Source: Dallia pectoralis (lineage: Eukaryota > Chordata > Actinopteri > Esociformes > Umbridae). Taken from it: 64,000 nucleotides of DNA. Location: positions 3,251,027 through 3,315,026 of the forward strand of contig CM055761.1 in NCBI GenBank assembly GCA_029465975.1. The letters run 5' to 3'. Positions within the stretch are counted from its first letter, which is position 1. Each line of letters begins with the position of its first letter. A model generated the notes under the pieces. That model made no database searches, was not told the origin of the DNA, and saw only the letters and a list, made by a program, of their open reading frames with translations. Of the stretch, positions 34,501 to 47,840 are shown piece after piece. A program made the translations under genes and the position numbers.

Positions 34501-36047
34501 ATATATTATATTATATACCTCTTTCTGTTGTGTCACATCTGAAAATCAAACAATAGTGCTCAGAGATGTTGTGTGTGGCGCACAGACAGCTTTTTTTTAG
34601 GGTTCTGTCTTTTGTGGTTCCTCTCTGTCCGTCAATCCTTTTATCACCATTGCGTTCTCCATGTTAGCACCCACTGAGGGAGACAGTGACAGAGGGACTC
34701 AGTGAGCCCTGAAGCATCGACAAGACTCATGGGGAGAGAAACTGTTTAAATTATCTCTGTGTGTGTGTGTGTGTGTCTCAGGGTTTAGCTCGGAACCTGT
34801 GTGCGTCCTGCTTTTCTAACACCCACCTGTTTTTAAACTTTAATCTTAACACATGCTCACGTGCAAGTACACACACGCACACACACATGCGCACACACAC
34901 ACACATGTTTTTCCATTGATCCACAACCACTTCATAATTCGGCAAACAGCAAAGAATCAATAACATGATCTCTATTTCCAAAGAGAGTCTTAATGTCTCT
35001 TGAGTTCCCACGAAAACCAGGTCTGACCAAACGCACACACAAACACAAGATGACAATTTAAATAAAAGCACTAGATAAAAGCGCTGTCTCTTAGTTAAAA
35101 AAAAGGAGCTCTGGCGCTAACATCAAGAGGAGAAACACAGGAAGTACTCCACTGCATAAAAGTAACTGACAGTAACCATGGTTGCGCTCTAATTAGCACT
35201 CTAGGGCACCTCTTTTGCCCCGGTGTTAATTAGTGCATTATCTGAGACATTTGGTGAGATTTGGGACACATCCGTGCGTTTCAGGGTACCTGGGGCACAT
35301 ACGAACTCATAGCTGGGGTACCAATTAGCGTGCCCTGGCTGCCGGGCGCCATGTATGCAATTGAGGCAGTCCATTTGGATCCACTAACGATTCTGGACAC
35401 CAGAATTGGTCTGTATTTTCGAGGCACTAAGAACAGACCGACTCCATAAGCATGAAGCGGCACTGGAATTAAATGTAATCATAATATTTGGTAACGTATG
35501 TCACCAGGAGGAGGGGCCCTATACGAAGACGTACATCTTGAATAAATCACGCGGTTAAATATTCCGGTAAGCCGTCCACAGGGGAAACGGGAAGCACATT
35601 AAGACAAACGTGACAGCCATCGATCGTTACAGGATTTATGGACTTGCGTAAGTAGGAAGCAGGCCACAAGCGGCGTATCCTACATCGCTGTGCAAAATCC
35701 TGTCGTTCCTAAATCCGTCCAGCCTAAATCTGTCCAAGTTTTTCACTACGCCAATCGTACTTATCCAATGCCGAAGTATATTTACGAAATAACACCCAAT
35801 GAGATCCACCGTGAAAGTACCAAACATTTCCATGAATTTACACCAACCAAGACACCGCAATTCCCATAACAGACAGATATATGAGCATATCTAGCAACTA
35901 GCAAATGGAAATTTCATCACAAACACCTCTCTAACCGAGACCACACTGCTCAAGGATCCTGGGTAATGTATAGTTAAAATTGGCGTCTATTATGCACAGT
36001 TGTACATTATAAAATGTTGTTTCTCAGATTTTCGCACCTCGCTTGTT
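34501..36047. other. Unique sequence, no gene seen
   Basis: This contains TG and CA microsatellites (34760-34776, 34871-34905). The rest is unique. About 35160-35460 is a non-repetitive block with an ORF on each strand, but without splice-site or family support. Confidence 0.4.
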
Positions 36048-36310
36048 GTATTGTCATGGACTGACCCAGCCCAGCCAGAAGAGGACTGGTGATCCCTCAG
36101 AGCCTGGTTCCTCTCTAGGCTTTTCCCTAAATCTGACTTTCAGGGAGTTTTTCCTAGCCGCCGTGTATCAACTTGTTCAACTTGTTTTTTTTGTTCAACT
36201 TGTTGATGTTTGCTCTGTCGGATTCAGGCTGGTGATTGTAAAAGCACTTTGTGACAACTTTTGTTGTAAAAAGGGCTTTATAAATAAATTTGATTGATTG
36301 ATTGATTGAT
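36048..36310 (+). mobile_element. LINE 3' end (L2/Rex-like) with ATTG tail
   Basis: The sequence contains AGAGCCTGGTTCCTCTCTAG, GGGAGTTTTTCCTAGCCGCC and GTAAAAAGGGCTTTATAAAT, and ends in (ATTG)n. These words, in this order, form the 3' end of an abundant fish LINE as I know it. The residual reading frame is the extreme C-terminus. The short repeat tail is typical of target-primed insertion, and the copy is 5'-truncated. Orientation is plus. Confidence 0.78.
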
Positions 36311-38994
36311 AAAATCTCCATATCCAAACACCGGCCGTACACTGGGTCATACCGAAGAGCTCAGTGACTTTTTAAATTGGCACTCTCACAGGATGCCACC
36401 TTTGCCACGCGTCAGTTCGCAGTACTGCTCCGACCCCGTACCGGAACCTTCCACGGGATGACCTACCGTGTCAACAGAGATCGCATGTCGTCGACATCGA
36501 AAATGTGACCGGCAAAAAAAATTGAATCCGCAGAGACTACAAATGGAATAGAGCGCCGACTCAAGTTACGTAATTTCAACGAGCCACGCGACACACACAC
36601 ACACTCACACACACAGACAGACACGGGAGTTGATCTGAGCGTACCACTTCCTCCCTCCCTGACACTTGGCATGGGGGAAGATGTAACGCAGCCGTAGCAG
36701 GAGAAGCAGAGAACCACCAGTCATCTCGCGGTAATGGAGCCCCAGGAGAACACAGGCGAGATCAATACACTCCCAGAGATGAAGAGGACGGGGACCCTTT
36801 GACTGAGACGAGACGGATTCCTTTTTATTTACCTTTATCCTTTTGCTATTTTTTCATTTCCACCCGTCCGTTCCCCCCTTTGTTTATCCCTTTCTTCGGA
36901 GAGGGCTGCGCGAGAGACGCTCAGTCGATGCTGGTGCCGAGATAATTTACCATTGATTTTCCATCATCACACACACACACACACACTTATCCACACAAAT
37001 ATAATTCAGTAACTCTATCCACCCGAATCTTTTCTCTACCTTTTCCTGGTTTCTGTGGAGAAAAGGACCTCCCATTATCAGTCTAACATTACCCACAACC
37101 CCCCCCAGCAAAACCAATTTGTACCGCGGTCGGTTCATTCAACTTCCCACAACACGCACACAGACAGACAAATACACACCCGCACACACAAACACGAACA
37201 CAATCACACTCATACACTCAAGTCCACAAACACACAAAATTACATGTTAGTTCTAGAAATCTTCCTCGAACGAACCGAACCATTAGACAGCATTTAAATG
37301 TCCCCATTCAACTTCATCATAGCAATTAAAATGAACGGAGACCATAATGTGTCGTTAAGATTCGTGCGTCCCTAATGACGCTCTCTGGCCAATACTGTGC
37401 ACCCCCAGGTTGTTCTAGTCCACAGTGTGCTATTTGGGACGCATGGACTGTTTTTCGAAACCTTCAGGCAGGCAGAGGAGTCTGAAATGTCAGTTCCTGC
37501 TCCATGGAAAACAATCGCCTCTGATTGTGTCCCCATTGGCTCTTTCTTCCAAGCTCTCAGTAATGACTAACTACCGTTGCTGCCAAGTATATAGGCACTC
37601 CTGAGCTTTTCTTAAATAATTCCCACGATTTTTTCTAAAATTAAATGGAATCCAAACACTACTTCTTCACTCGAGCTTGTCATTGGATTTTACTGCACAC
37701 AAATTTCTAATTACAAATTTGAAAAAACTCCAAATGACAAATCCACAGACATTCCAGGGAGGTTCTTGGTCGCACAGACCAATTGGACACAATAACTGCC
37801 AATATATTGTAATTGTAGCTAGCAATTAGTTTTGTGCACCTTTCTACTGGCAGTTTGGCCGAGTCTTCAGCAGCAAACTGCTTATAGTCATCTAATTAAG
37901 CGGCGCCCTCCGTGGAGCGTTGTTCTCCAACAATGTCTTAGATGTTATTGAAATCCGGACTGTTCAATTGTCACGTATCTTCTTTCCACTTTTTCGTGGT
38001 GCTTTGGATTTTTGTGATGTTTTGGGTTGTTGTCCTGTCAGAAGACTGACATGCTTAAAGGGAGACGCTTTTTGGAAACGCCAGCAGTAGAGATCTCATG
38101 ATTGCTCTAGGGCTGCTTCCTGCCTCTTGTACACGGCGCCCGAGCGTCTGCGTGATATCAGTAGATAACCAACGAGACCAGGATGTTCGATCTAGTGTCA
38201 GGAAAATTACGTTGGTCCTCCAGCAGGGTTACAGCATTAAAAGCACCTCGAAATGGTTACGTCCAGGACGTGTTTTCTCATAACAACCGGAGCCGGGGTT
38301 GTATTTATGTATTTCATATTTTAGTCAGAATGAAATAGTGTTTATTTTTTGGGGCAAGTCAAGTATCGAATATCCGTTGATCAAATACATCGTCATTTAA
38401 AATATCGTTAGTATGTTCATAGAACTTACTATTATAGTAATTTACACATTCGGAATAATGTTTTAAAAATTGTAACTACTGCATAGGGAAACTGTCAGTT
38501 GGGATAAAGTTGAGTTCATGAACGGGATAATTATATTCACTCAGTCCCCGTTGACCCATTGAAGAGAGGTGTTTGTGTGCTAATGTGTATGTTTGCGTGT
38601 GTGTGTGTGTGTTGAATACGAGGGTGGTGTTCTATTAAAGCCTCATCTCCAATAACATCAGCTAATGAAACAACATCAGCCAGGAGAAATCAATGCTGGA
38701 AATGTTTCATTTAATGGGTCCATATATCCAGTCTCTCTTTCCAGGACCGACTCTCTGGCAAGACCAGCTTTTCGAGGACTTTATTAAAACATTATTCTCT
38801 CTTTTACGTTGGTGAATAGTAATAACTATAGGTATATTATTGTTAAGATCAGAATACATCTCATGAAGACAAAAGCAGAAAAAGACAATATGAGAAACTG
38901 CAAGTGGAGTCAGGAGCCTGAATGTTCTACCTGCCACAGCAAATACATCCTGTTGTTCTATTGCGGCACTTATGTGTTTCTCTGGGTCTTGGTC
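36311..38994. other. Gene-poor stretch
   Basis: It holds CA microsatellites (36590-36616, 36967-36987, 37150-37240 interrupted) and otherwise unique sequence. No exon could be supported on either strand. Confidence 0.45.
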
Positions 38995-39316
38995 ACCTAA
39001 ATCAGGGGTTCTTAACCTTTTTGATGTCGGGGCCCAAATTTTACAGTACAAAGTGGCCCAGGGCCCATTCAAATATTAGCACTGTATTGGTTTATTGATC
39101 TCACCCTGGGTTTGATTTGTACTCAATAACTAAACGAAATCCACTTGCAGTTTAACAGTGTATTTATGTGTGTAAACCTGCACATACATAGTGAAGATAA
39201 TGAGGTTTTCTTTACCCTCAAACTAATATATTCCCTATTCTCTGTCCTGTCTCAGCTCTTTCTCTCTTATATATCTCCATCCCTTTCGATCTGTTTTCTG
39301 CACGATTCAAGTAAAA

Positions 39317-39550
39317 TCATCTGAACATGTTATGCTCACAGGACCAACAAACACCGTGTTTTGTTTCATAATGCCGTTTGACATTTCCACTCTTCACAAC
39401 TCCAAATGTCTCGTTAGAAATCAAACAGAATGGCTTCGTGCTGGATTGGGGCAAAATGAACGCATACCTCTGTCCAATCATCTTTAAAAACTCTATTTTC
39501 TCCATCAACTTTTCTTTTCCTGGACAATGACATCCTCCACACCCATTCAA
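39317..39550 (-). pseudogene. hAT transposase N-terminal fragment (BED-like finger)
   Basis: Minus-strand ORF of 77 codons inside the outer hAT. It contains KPFCLISNETFGVVKSGNVK followed by RHYETKHG, a BED-type zinc-finger pattern (C-x2-C ... H-x4-H) as in Charlie-like hAT transposases and their domesticated relatives. The second zinc cysteine has become serine. The frame ends shortly after the finger, and the RNase H-like catalytic and C-terminal dimerisation domains are missing. Confidence 0.65.
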
Positions 39551-39936
39551 ACGCTTACTGCGGTGAAGTGTCGCGGCTCGCGCCCGATTACGTCAAAAGT
39601 GTACACTTACTGGATGTCATGGCCATGGGCGTAATTTGCACGGGGGTTACGGGGGTCATGACCCCCTCAAAAATCAGATCCAGCTAATATAACCCCCCCA
39701 ATATCAGCACATCATTGAGATGAAAATAAATATGAAATATTCCGAATGAATACTTTTGTTCATTTTCTTTATTAATTTCATTTGCCAGCAAGATAGTATC
39801 ATATTTTAAATAATCTGTAATGTACCCCCCGCCCACCGCACCGACTACTTGGTATTACCCAACCAACCGCTTTCTCTACCAATATTGTTCAGTTCACTAT
39901 TTTGCGCTGCCGCATCGCTGGGATGAATGAGCTGAC

Positions 39937-40128
39937 GTGCATGTGGAAAGATCGGGAAAGATGAAAAGGACACTGAAGAAAGGCAGCCAGACAACAACAA
40001 TATTTCATTGTTGGTCGACAACAGCTAAAAGGAGAAAAGATCCTGACCAAACGGAGGTACAGTTAGCTGTTAAGTCCTATAAGGTAAAGAGGGTGCCAGG
40101 GACTGTAGAACCGAACCAATGTCACTGA
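39937..40128 (+). pseudogene. hAT transposase fragment, N-terminal part
   Basis: The frame begins with a basic segment KMKRTLKKGSQTTTIFHCWS followed by KRRKDPDQTE. This resembles the N-terminus of ZMYM1-like hAT transposases before their TTF-type zinc finger. It ends in a stop after about 63 codons, before any finger, so the protein is truncated. The preferred start is probably the internal ATG at 39961 (MKRTLKK). Confidence 0.5.
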
Positions 40129-40477
40129 ATTGTAACTTAAGTTGCTGTTTCCTCTAATACAGTCACACATTTTGGGGGGCATTGCATAATTTACTTGTGA
40201 CTAGAGTAGAGATGTCATGATCAGTTGACAGCAAGCTGCTATGGGCTAGCTCAGAGGTTACGCAACTCCTTTTGAACGCGCACGCCTGTACACACATACA
40301 ATAAAGTAACTTCAGTCATTTGCATTTAGCGTGCTAAAAATCTGACACCAGAAATGAGTCATGACTGACCCAAAGGGAAACTTATAATAAAAGAGAGACA
40401 CGTTGAACTTAAAAGTCTATAATGTTGGTTTGGCAGTTAGGCCCCTAATTGATTCACTCATCTGCCAAACTTGTTTT

Positions 40478-40853
40478 TAACCCTTGTACTGTGTTAAGGG
40501 TCAACTTGAACCGTTTCCACTTTTGCGACGTCTGAAATACAAGTTAACTTCTATTTTTTACCATGAAATTAAATGACTTCCTCATTTAGGGTCATGAACC
40601 TAACTGCAAAATACGGACACACTGATGTGTCGTGGAATGTCTGTATAGAGTTTGTATACAAACATGATGTTGTGGGTCGTTTTGACCCGGAGGCTTTCAT
40701 GTGTATATATATTTACAGAAGTGGAAAATAATAAGTGTCTTTGATTGATTTTGTTTTGACTGGTCCTGGTTGCACTTTGATAATTTGTTTGGGTAAAAAG
40801 GGGCTTTCCCAAGCTTCTTCTCAATGTGTTTAAACTGTGCGGGTCATTTTTTT
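40478..40853. mobile_element. Possible MITE fragment inside inner hAT
   Basis: TTAACCCTTGTACTGTGTTAAGGGTCAACTT at the left is followed by GGGTCGTTTTGACCCGGAGG around 40675-40694, a short palindrome typical of small fish DNA elements with GGGTCA-rich ends. No clear opposite end or TTAA duplication was found. This is a weak call, but an insertion here would help explain why the transposase middle is absent. Confidence 0.3.
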
Positions 40854-41052
40854 TTTTTTATTGATTGACAGCCCTTTATATAAATATTATTATTTTGTAG
40901 CAATCCTAATGTGCTAGTAAGTGGGCAAAGTGTGTTTAAAATGCACAGACTGTTTCTGGCATGCAGGCTGCTGTTTGTAAAGTTCAGTCTACCCTCAATG
41001 GCAAGAGGAGTGATGATGCCTTCCAACACCTTTTGAGAGGGCATCTACAGTT

Positions 41053-41678
41053 GTGAATTCTTTAGACTTAGAACCCATAACAATGCCAAGAGTTCGACAA
41101 CCACCCAAGCGCTATAGTGGAGAATCAAGTGGTTTCAGTCCTAACACTCCTATGGAATACTACAGAGTTGAGTTTTATAAGGTACTTGACACCATTCACA
41201 CACAGTTCACTGAACGTTTCCAGCGGGGTGGTCTTCTTACCCTACAAAAACTGGAGAACATCTTGCTTTCTGGAGAGATTGATCCGGTGGTTCATGACTA
41301 CCCAGAAATGAATGCCAAGCTGCTGGAAATCCAGCTACCTATGTTCCAACATAATTACATGTACAGTTCCTGTGGAGAGGCTAAAACATTCTCAAAGATT
41401 TGTCAGTAGAGGTGCGAGGCTTATTTACTGAAGTTGAAACTCTGATCAGATTACTCCTTGTGGTACCAGTCTCGTCCTCTGAGGCAGAGAGGAGCTTTAG
41501 TGCTCTTAGACGATTAAAGACTTGGTTACGCACAACTATGACACAGCAGAGGCTGAACCATGTTGCAGTGTGTCACATCCATCAGGACAAATTGGACCTC
41601 TTAACTAAGAAGTCAGTGTGTGCACAGTTTATTTCTTTTACACCGAGACGTAAACAGGTGTTTGGTGCTTTTAACTGA
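41053..41678 (+). pseudogene. hAT transposase C-terminal part, frameshifted
   Basis: Two overlapping frames together encode the C-terminal third of a hAT transposase. The first (41053-41409) contains MEYYRVEFYKVLDTIHTQFT and ERFQRGGL, typical of ZMYM1-like hAT proteins. The frame then shifts near 41385-41400. The second (41400-41678) holds VPVSSSEAERSFSALRRLKT then WLRTTMTQQRLNHVAVCHIH, the conserved hAT C-terminal dimerisation domain with its S-S-x-x-E-R-x-F-S-x-L motif. The catalytic RNase H-like core upstream is not recognisable. The frameshift and the missing core make this inactive. Confidence 0.85.
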
Positions 41679-43277
41679 ATGGTTTAGGCTATGTGTTAAG
41701 TTGCAGCCTAATATGTTGTAACATACCTTAAAATGTGATTTACAGATTGTATTTACATGCTTTTGTTTAGATTTTGTTAGTGGAAGGTGAATTTTGGTGA
41801 TGCCCACCAATATGTGAAATCTGTTAAGAATAAAGATGCAAGCTGCACTCCAGTGTGCCACCCTGTATTGTGTAATGTATTGAGAGTTTAATTGTGCATA
41901 ATACATTGGCTGCATGTAGGTGCCAATACCGTGATGCAATTGATTAATCTTTAAGTTATTTCTTTTTTATAAGATATTGAACACACACACAACAAAAAAT
42001 TAGGTGGAAGCTGCCACTGCTGCCTAGTGCTTAAACACTTAATTTAACTACTCTGTCATTATGTCATAAATAGTCAAGTGAACAGCTGTATTTACGTTAA
42101 GTAGCCTAAATCAGTAAAAGTATCATTATTACAATGTATTTCTAATACAGGAACGGAAAATTAGCGTTTTACCTTTTACACAAGAAAATTATTAAATAAA
42201 TAAATAAATTCATAAATATGCCGCGAGTTTAACCCCCCCAATGATAGACCCAAAGTTACGCCCTTGGTCATGGCAACTGAATCACGGAGGAAAACTTTAA
42301 ATATATCGCATTCGCTTTAATTTCGGACCATCTCCAAAGAGACATAAACACTAGACAAATGATTTTGACAGGCATGCGTTTATCAAAGTAGGAAATCCAT
42401 ACTTTTAATTTCTTACACATAATTACCGCTGTTGAAATAGTCCGGATCCGGAGTCCGGACTTTGAGAAGTGCTGGTGTATTGTAACGTCATTCGCTGTCA
42501 TGGATAACAGTGGTCATTCTTTTAGAAACGCTGTAATTCCATATTATAATATTTTCCGGAAACGCTATATCCAAAATTATCATTATTTTCCAAAAATGTA
42601 TGGTTTGTCTTTTAATTCGCCTTTGGCTAAGCCACACCCTAGAATGTAGATTGACCAATCACAGCACAGCCAAGAATGAGCTCGGGCAGAGGAGTTTTTC
42701 ACAGACTTTAACATGGGCGTCTCATATTTCTGGTCTCGGCAGGCTATTACCGTCGTAGTTTTATCAAAAATATAGTTAAACGTTGTTATACTTGCGTAGT
42801 CAGTTTGCTTTGTAATAACGATTATATAAGTGAATAGAGACCTACCCAGGTTTGCATGAACAGTGTTGCTCCTTGATATTGTTAGTCCCAGACTCCGTCT
42901 CGATTAATAGGATATGCGGTGGTTAATTATTTCACTGTGACCGGTATGCGTTTACCTCTTTGGATGCTTTTGTTTCACCTGTATGTCTTGAATATAGCCT
43001 TCAAACGCATATTGCAGCCCCGCTTGCCTACTTCTATCGGACACTTTATTTGCTGTTTGATACAATTTCAGCAGGAAGAGCTGGCACAGCATAATGTTGA
43101 TACCAAACCAGAGCCCATGTGAAGTTGTCGGACGTAGCAACAGTAACTAAGGGGGGCGGGGCTTAGCCAAAGTGATAACTTGTTTGGTCCCGCGGCCCTC
43201 GCGGCCCACAGGTGAAAAACGTATTTTTTTTGGCGGCCCTCCAGGTGGCCCTATGGTTAAGAACAGGTGACCTAAAT

Positions 43278-46200
43278 CATCCTCCATCTCAACATTTGTC
43301 TCTGGTCACTGCTGTTTTAAGTGCTTTAAAGTGCTTTACTGGCCTGCAACTCCAATCCGTCCGCATCTTGGCTCAGCTACAAGGAAGAGGTGCCACATAT
43401 TATTAGATTAAATGTTACTTCATACTAATAGATCCACTCTTTCTCGCCTTTCCCCTTTCAAATGATAATTCTGGTTTATGTCACATGATATATATTGTAT
43501 GTAGGTGCACGTGGTACGAGAGAATGGGGGTGTCTTTTTATACTGGTACTCTGTGTATGTTTCTGGCAAGTCACATTGACAAAAACAAATTTAAATAACT
43601 CTATATTTAAACAATTAGTACTTTTAGTACAAAAATAATAGGACATTTTTCAAGAATTTTTCATGAATGTTTTTATGTTATCCTTAAAGATCAAAAAGAT
43701 GTTCCTAATATTTATTGCTACGATAAGAAAAAGCTTTTTCCAAGCGGTCATATTATCAGCCTCAAGTTTGGAAACTTCGCTTCTAACGGTTCACTCTGCT
43801 TGCTTCTTCTTTTGATTCGGATCTGCCTCACAAGTGAACACAACACCTTTGTCTCTCTCCCTGCTAGCTCGCAAGAAAGCAAAGATTGTTTGAGCACTTA
43901 GTGCCATGCTGAAGTCAGACTTTATTCACGTAGCTTATTCATCATAATACAAGCTTTTGTTGAGGCTTTCCATGCCTTTTTGTAATAAAAGTCTCCCCCT
44001 AGCAACTTAGCTAAGCGCCTGAATGATACTGTATGAACCAAAGTATTTGGTTCATTTTTACAATATTACTGAATTACCGATCCTATATAAATCTACAATT
44101 AATTTAAGTGCATTATTTAGGTGCTAATTTATGAATTGTATCTATGGGAATTTTTTTCATTTTATAGTTATTGGATTTTTAAAAAATCTGTATTTTGGCT
44201 TTTGAGGCCGTAGGTTTAGACCAACAAAATACTTGAACTTTAGTTTAGTGTTATAGATTTGACTGGCAAACTCCACAGGTTTTTATCATGAAATGCTTAG
44301 CTATTTATGCTTTAAGTTGGACTTCAATTTGAATTTCCTTGACTGCGTGGATACACCCCATCTACACGTGACCATGCATTTGTGGAGAGACAGTCCAACA
44401 AGTCAAGCAATTTATGAACCTAGGTACATTCTGGATATTTGTGACCGTTTCCCTTTTAAGACATATCGGTTCTCTCCTCAGAGGGAGATGGGCCAAACAA
44501 AATGAACAAGGTCCAAAAGCTCAGATGGCTTATAGACTCACAGTCGTAGCTCGATAACGCTGATTAGAAACTACAGATTTCCCATATACACGTGCCACAC
44601 AACACAACGGGCAGATTTATTGGTGTGTGACACGACAGTGGGTTGTTACACGGGTTGGTTCTCCTCAGGCCTCGCTGTGAGTCGTTGTATTACCTCAGCT
44701 GGAGAGAACAACACATATCACTCACACACGCTGCTCCTCCAGACAAGAGGAGGTATTATTCTAGACACAAACACACCCACACATGCACGTGTACACACAT
44801 ACTCTCTCTCGCATGCGCACACACTATTCTGACGAAGGATGTATTATTAAATTTATTTTGTCTTGCTCAATTTTGATCAGGCGCTGAGAGGAACCTCCCC
44901 TCAGCAGACAGAGGTCTCAGCTGGGGATTGCTGTGAGAACTTGTGAGACAAACATCTTAACCAATCAGGCATCAGATGATTCACTGATGATGACCTTTCT
45001 GGTCAGTTTATATGGAATATAGTCTGTAATATATACCAGCAATAGCCTACTTTGCTCCCTCCACTTGACAAACAGCAATGTCCTGTTTGGGCATACGAGC
45101 TCAGCTTTGTTTTTTGGATGGGGAACGCATTCTAGTCGGTATGTGATAGTTGGACTTTTTTCGTCAGCGACAAGTTTCGCTGACAGTGTCACAAGGAAAA
45201 CATCTTGCCGAGATTTCGCAAAAGCTCAGTCAGGGATAAGCAGCCCAGACACACAAAAGCAAGAACATTTTTAAATTGCCGTTCCTCTGAAAGGGCATTT
45301 GACGACGGTTCCAAAAACGTTTAAAAGCAGCGGAGAAAAAAATCGCTCCAATTGTACGCGCGCTAGTCTCTGCTGACTTACGGCAGAGGAAAGTCTGACT
45401 GCATCCCATCTCGGCGTTATTAGAAATGAACATCAAAAATGTCCCTGCACACAAACAAGTTATTGCTCAGACGCCTATAATTTCCAAACAAGACATGCCA
45501 CCAGGTTTTTCTTCATAGTCCCCAAGCTGAGAACAGAAGTGGAGAAACGGCACAGCGTGATACAGTGCCACGAAAACATCGAATTCTCCTTCACCTCGAG
45601 TAACTCAGGCAAGTGGCAAAATCGGATTTAAAAAATGGATGAAAAAACACATCGCTTCAAAGAAAAGAGATTGCGAGGAGACACACACACACACACACAC
45701 AGAAAAACACGCACTCTGACAGGGGTATACATAGACACAAACACACAGACACATTGCATTTCCTTAGTTGTTGCCTTTTTTTTTTTAAGTGACATTCACT
45801 CCACAAAGTTTGTGTCCTCAGACATCACCACAGGAAGTGTAAAAGTAAAAATAAAACATGGAATAGAAATGGCTATGCCAGCATTGGTTGGGAGATGGGA
45901 GACGGCATGTATTATGTAGAGAGATGTAATATTTAGAAAGGTTAAGAAAACTGTTCCTGTGTGCTGCCTTATTTTCCACTGCCCTGGCGAGAGAAAAATA
46001 TGACAGAAAAATATAAGTCTCGTAGGATGGACTGTGTGTTGGTGTGTGATGTGCCTGTTGTCTTTACTCTCTGGCTGGATTCATATTTCATCAAAACCAA
46101 CCGTGAGCTCAGAGAAAAACTGAGATGAATTCGAAACATCAACCACAACTCTGTGCAGAGATCCCGAAGCCCTGGTTTTTGTAACACTTTCTGACTACTT

Positions 46201-47275
46201 TCCATTGGAGAAGTGCAGCGATCTAAGCAATGAAAAGGCCTGTGAACACATTTATGAACACTGCGAAAAGTGTACAAATGTGTCTACGTTGGGAATTTGA
46301 TTGGGATAAAATCACTTGTTTCGGTCACCACAAGCTTACCACAGATCTGAAAACCTACCTCGAATAAGATCACCCACACACACACACACGCGCACACACA
46401 CATTACACCTGACCGCGAATACATACTACCAGGTTTGCCCAGGGTGCTAACGATGTTTATAGCTGCCCCCGTGAGTTTGCTGACGTTATGCTAATGCTAA
46501 TACGACTTTGATTTCCGTACATTCTGTCTTCTTCCCTAATCCAGAGAAACAGCATTGGGAAGCTAACATTAAAACGCAAACTCTCCTCCCCTTTCTCTGT
46601 CTCTATTATACCTTCATTTGGATCCTCAATTCCTGAGAATTTGATTAAAAAGCATACCGGCTAACAAAAACTGTACACTTTACTAATACTAAAAAACATT
46701 ACAGACATAAGAAATTCTAAGTGTAAAAATAACAGAAGCTAGAGGTACACATTCTTCTCTTGTCTGTAGTGCATCTGAAACTGAATATTATGTATACAGC
46801 TTGTAGAGCACTACTTTTATGAAAAAGCCCTGACCCAACGCCTGGCAATGCAGACAATATGCTGCTATTTGGAATGTCCACCTAGTGCCTTTGTCTCTTC
46901 AGAGACCAAGGCAAACATACTTTTCTTGTCACAGAGAATGACTGATCCACCGTGTCGAAATATCATTGAACAAGATTGTTGACTGCACTTTTTGCTTGAC
47001 ATGTCTTGACTGCTATGGAAAAGAGCTTTTTGAATGTGATAAATTCCCTGTGCTGCGTTTTCTAATGGCCTGTTGTTTATGTGTTGCTGGTGACAAATTG
47101 ATGTATCAATCATTTCAGCTGGTGAGATCTACTTAACAGTGCACACGTTTCTTCATGATGTGTTCATTTGCCCAGTGGAACTCCCTTTGAGTCAGCACAA
47201 ATTAGATGGTTCAATAAAAACACCCATTCATATTCTTCGGAAGTGTTCCTTGTTTTTTTGACTGAGGTTTGCAAT
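43278..47275. other. Gene-poor stretch
   Basis: Unique AT-rich sequence follows the hAT elements, with CA microsatellites at 45682-45701 and 46376-46402. ORFs are short and without motifs. No exon was recognised. Confidence 0.45.
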
Positions 47276-47490
47276 TACAGTGAAGGAAGAAATGATTGGA
47301 CTCCCTGCTGATTTTGTACATGTGTCCACTGTGTTCCACTGACAAAGACATGATCAGTCTATCATTTTGGTGGTAGGTTTATTTAAACAGTGAGTGGCAG
47401 ATTAACAAAAACAAAAATCCAGAACGACGCAAAAGTTGGTGCGATTATTCGCAAATGGAAGAAACACAAAATAACTGCAGGATCAATCTG
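47276..47490 (+). mobile_element. Internally deleted Tc1 element
   Basis: The left end reads TACAGTGAAGGAAGAAATGA followed by CCCTGCTGATTTTGTAC and GATCAGTCTATCATTTTGGT, the 5' terminal region of a fish Tc1 family. At about 47435 it jumps into the transposase coding region: GTTGGTGCGATTATTCGCAA then ATGGAAGAAACACAAAA. The sequence then ends. Several hundred bases between these parts and everything after are missing, so it is a non-functional relic. Confidence 0.78.
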
Positions 47491-47808
47491 AAGTGGGTGA
47501 AGGGCCGGAGTGTTTAGTGAAGTTAACCCCTACCTCCACTCCTCCACTGTCACTCCTAACGTAAACATTCCTAGCTCGTTTTTTTGACCTTTGACCTCTG
47601 CTGTGATTCCTGGATTCTGAACATTGCACGGTCCTATTTAACAGCACACCAGGTGAAGACGATGCGAACGTTTACTCCAGAACGTATTATTCGAGCGCCT
47701 TCTCTCAATAAGACTGCAGCAACTCATTCAAAATCCACAAGTTTAATCTTTCTCTGTCTCCACAGCTCCTAGCCTGCCTCTCACTGTGTGTGTGTGTGTA
47801 TGTGTGTA

Positions 47809-47840
<32 letters not shown>

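Larger units (their letters stand above)
39616..42274 (+). mobile_element. hAT transposon (inner, nested copy) with 8-bp target duplication
   Basis: A 2643-bp element (39624-42266) is inserted in the outer hAT. It is flanked by GTCATGGC at 39616-39623 and 42267-42274. The ends are CATGGGCGTAATTTG and, on the complement, CAAGGGCGTAACTTTG. It carries pieces of a plus-strand hAT transposase related to zinc-finger MYM-type protein 1-like proteins: an N-terminal piece at 39937-40128 and C-terminal pieces at 41053-41678. The middle is missing or replaced. Intact target duplications show a simple insertion, later than that of the outer element. Confidence 0.92.
38995..43277 (-). mobile_element. hAT transposon (outer copy) with 8-bp target duplication
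   Basis: The element runs 39003-43269 and is flanked by the direct repeat ACCTAAAT (38995-39002 and 43270-43277). The left end is CAGGGGTTCTTAACC; the right end, read on the complement, is CACCTGTTCTTAACC. An 8-bp duplication and CAGGGG-type ends are diagnostic of hAT. A GGCGGCCC/GGGCCC subterminal motif occurs at both ends. Excluding the nested element at 39624-42266 it is about 1.6 kb. A minus-strand fragment at 39317-39550 encodes a BED-like zinc finger (SGNVKRHYETKHG) of the Charlie/SCAND3-type transposase. Its expected C-x-x-C reads C-L-I-S, and no catalytic domain follows, so it is inactive. Confidence 0.9.
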
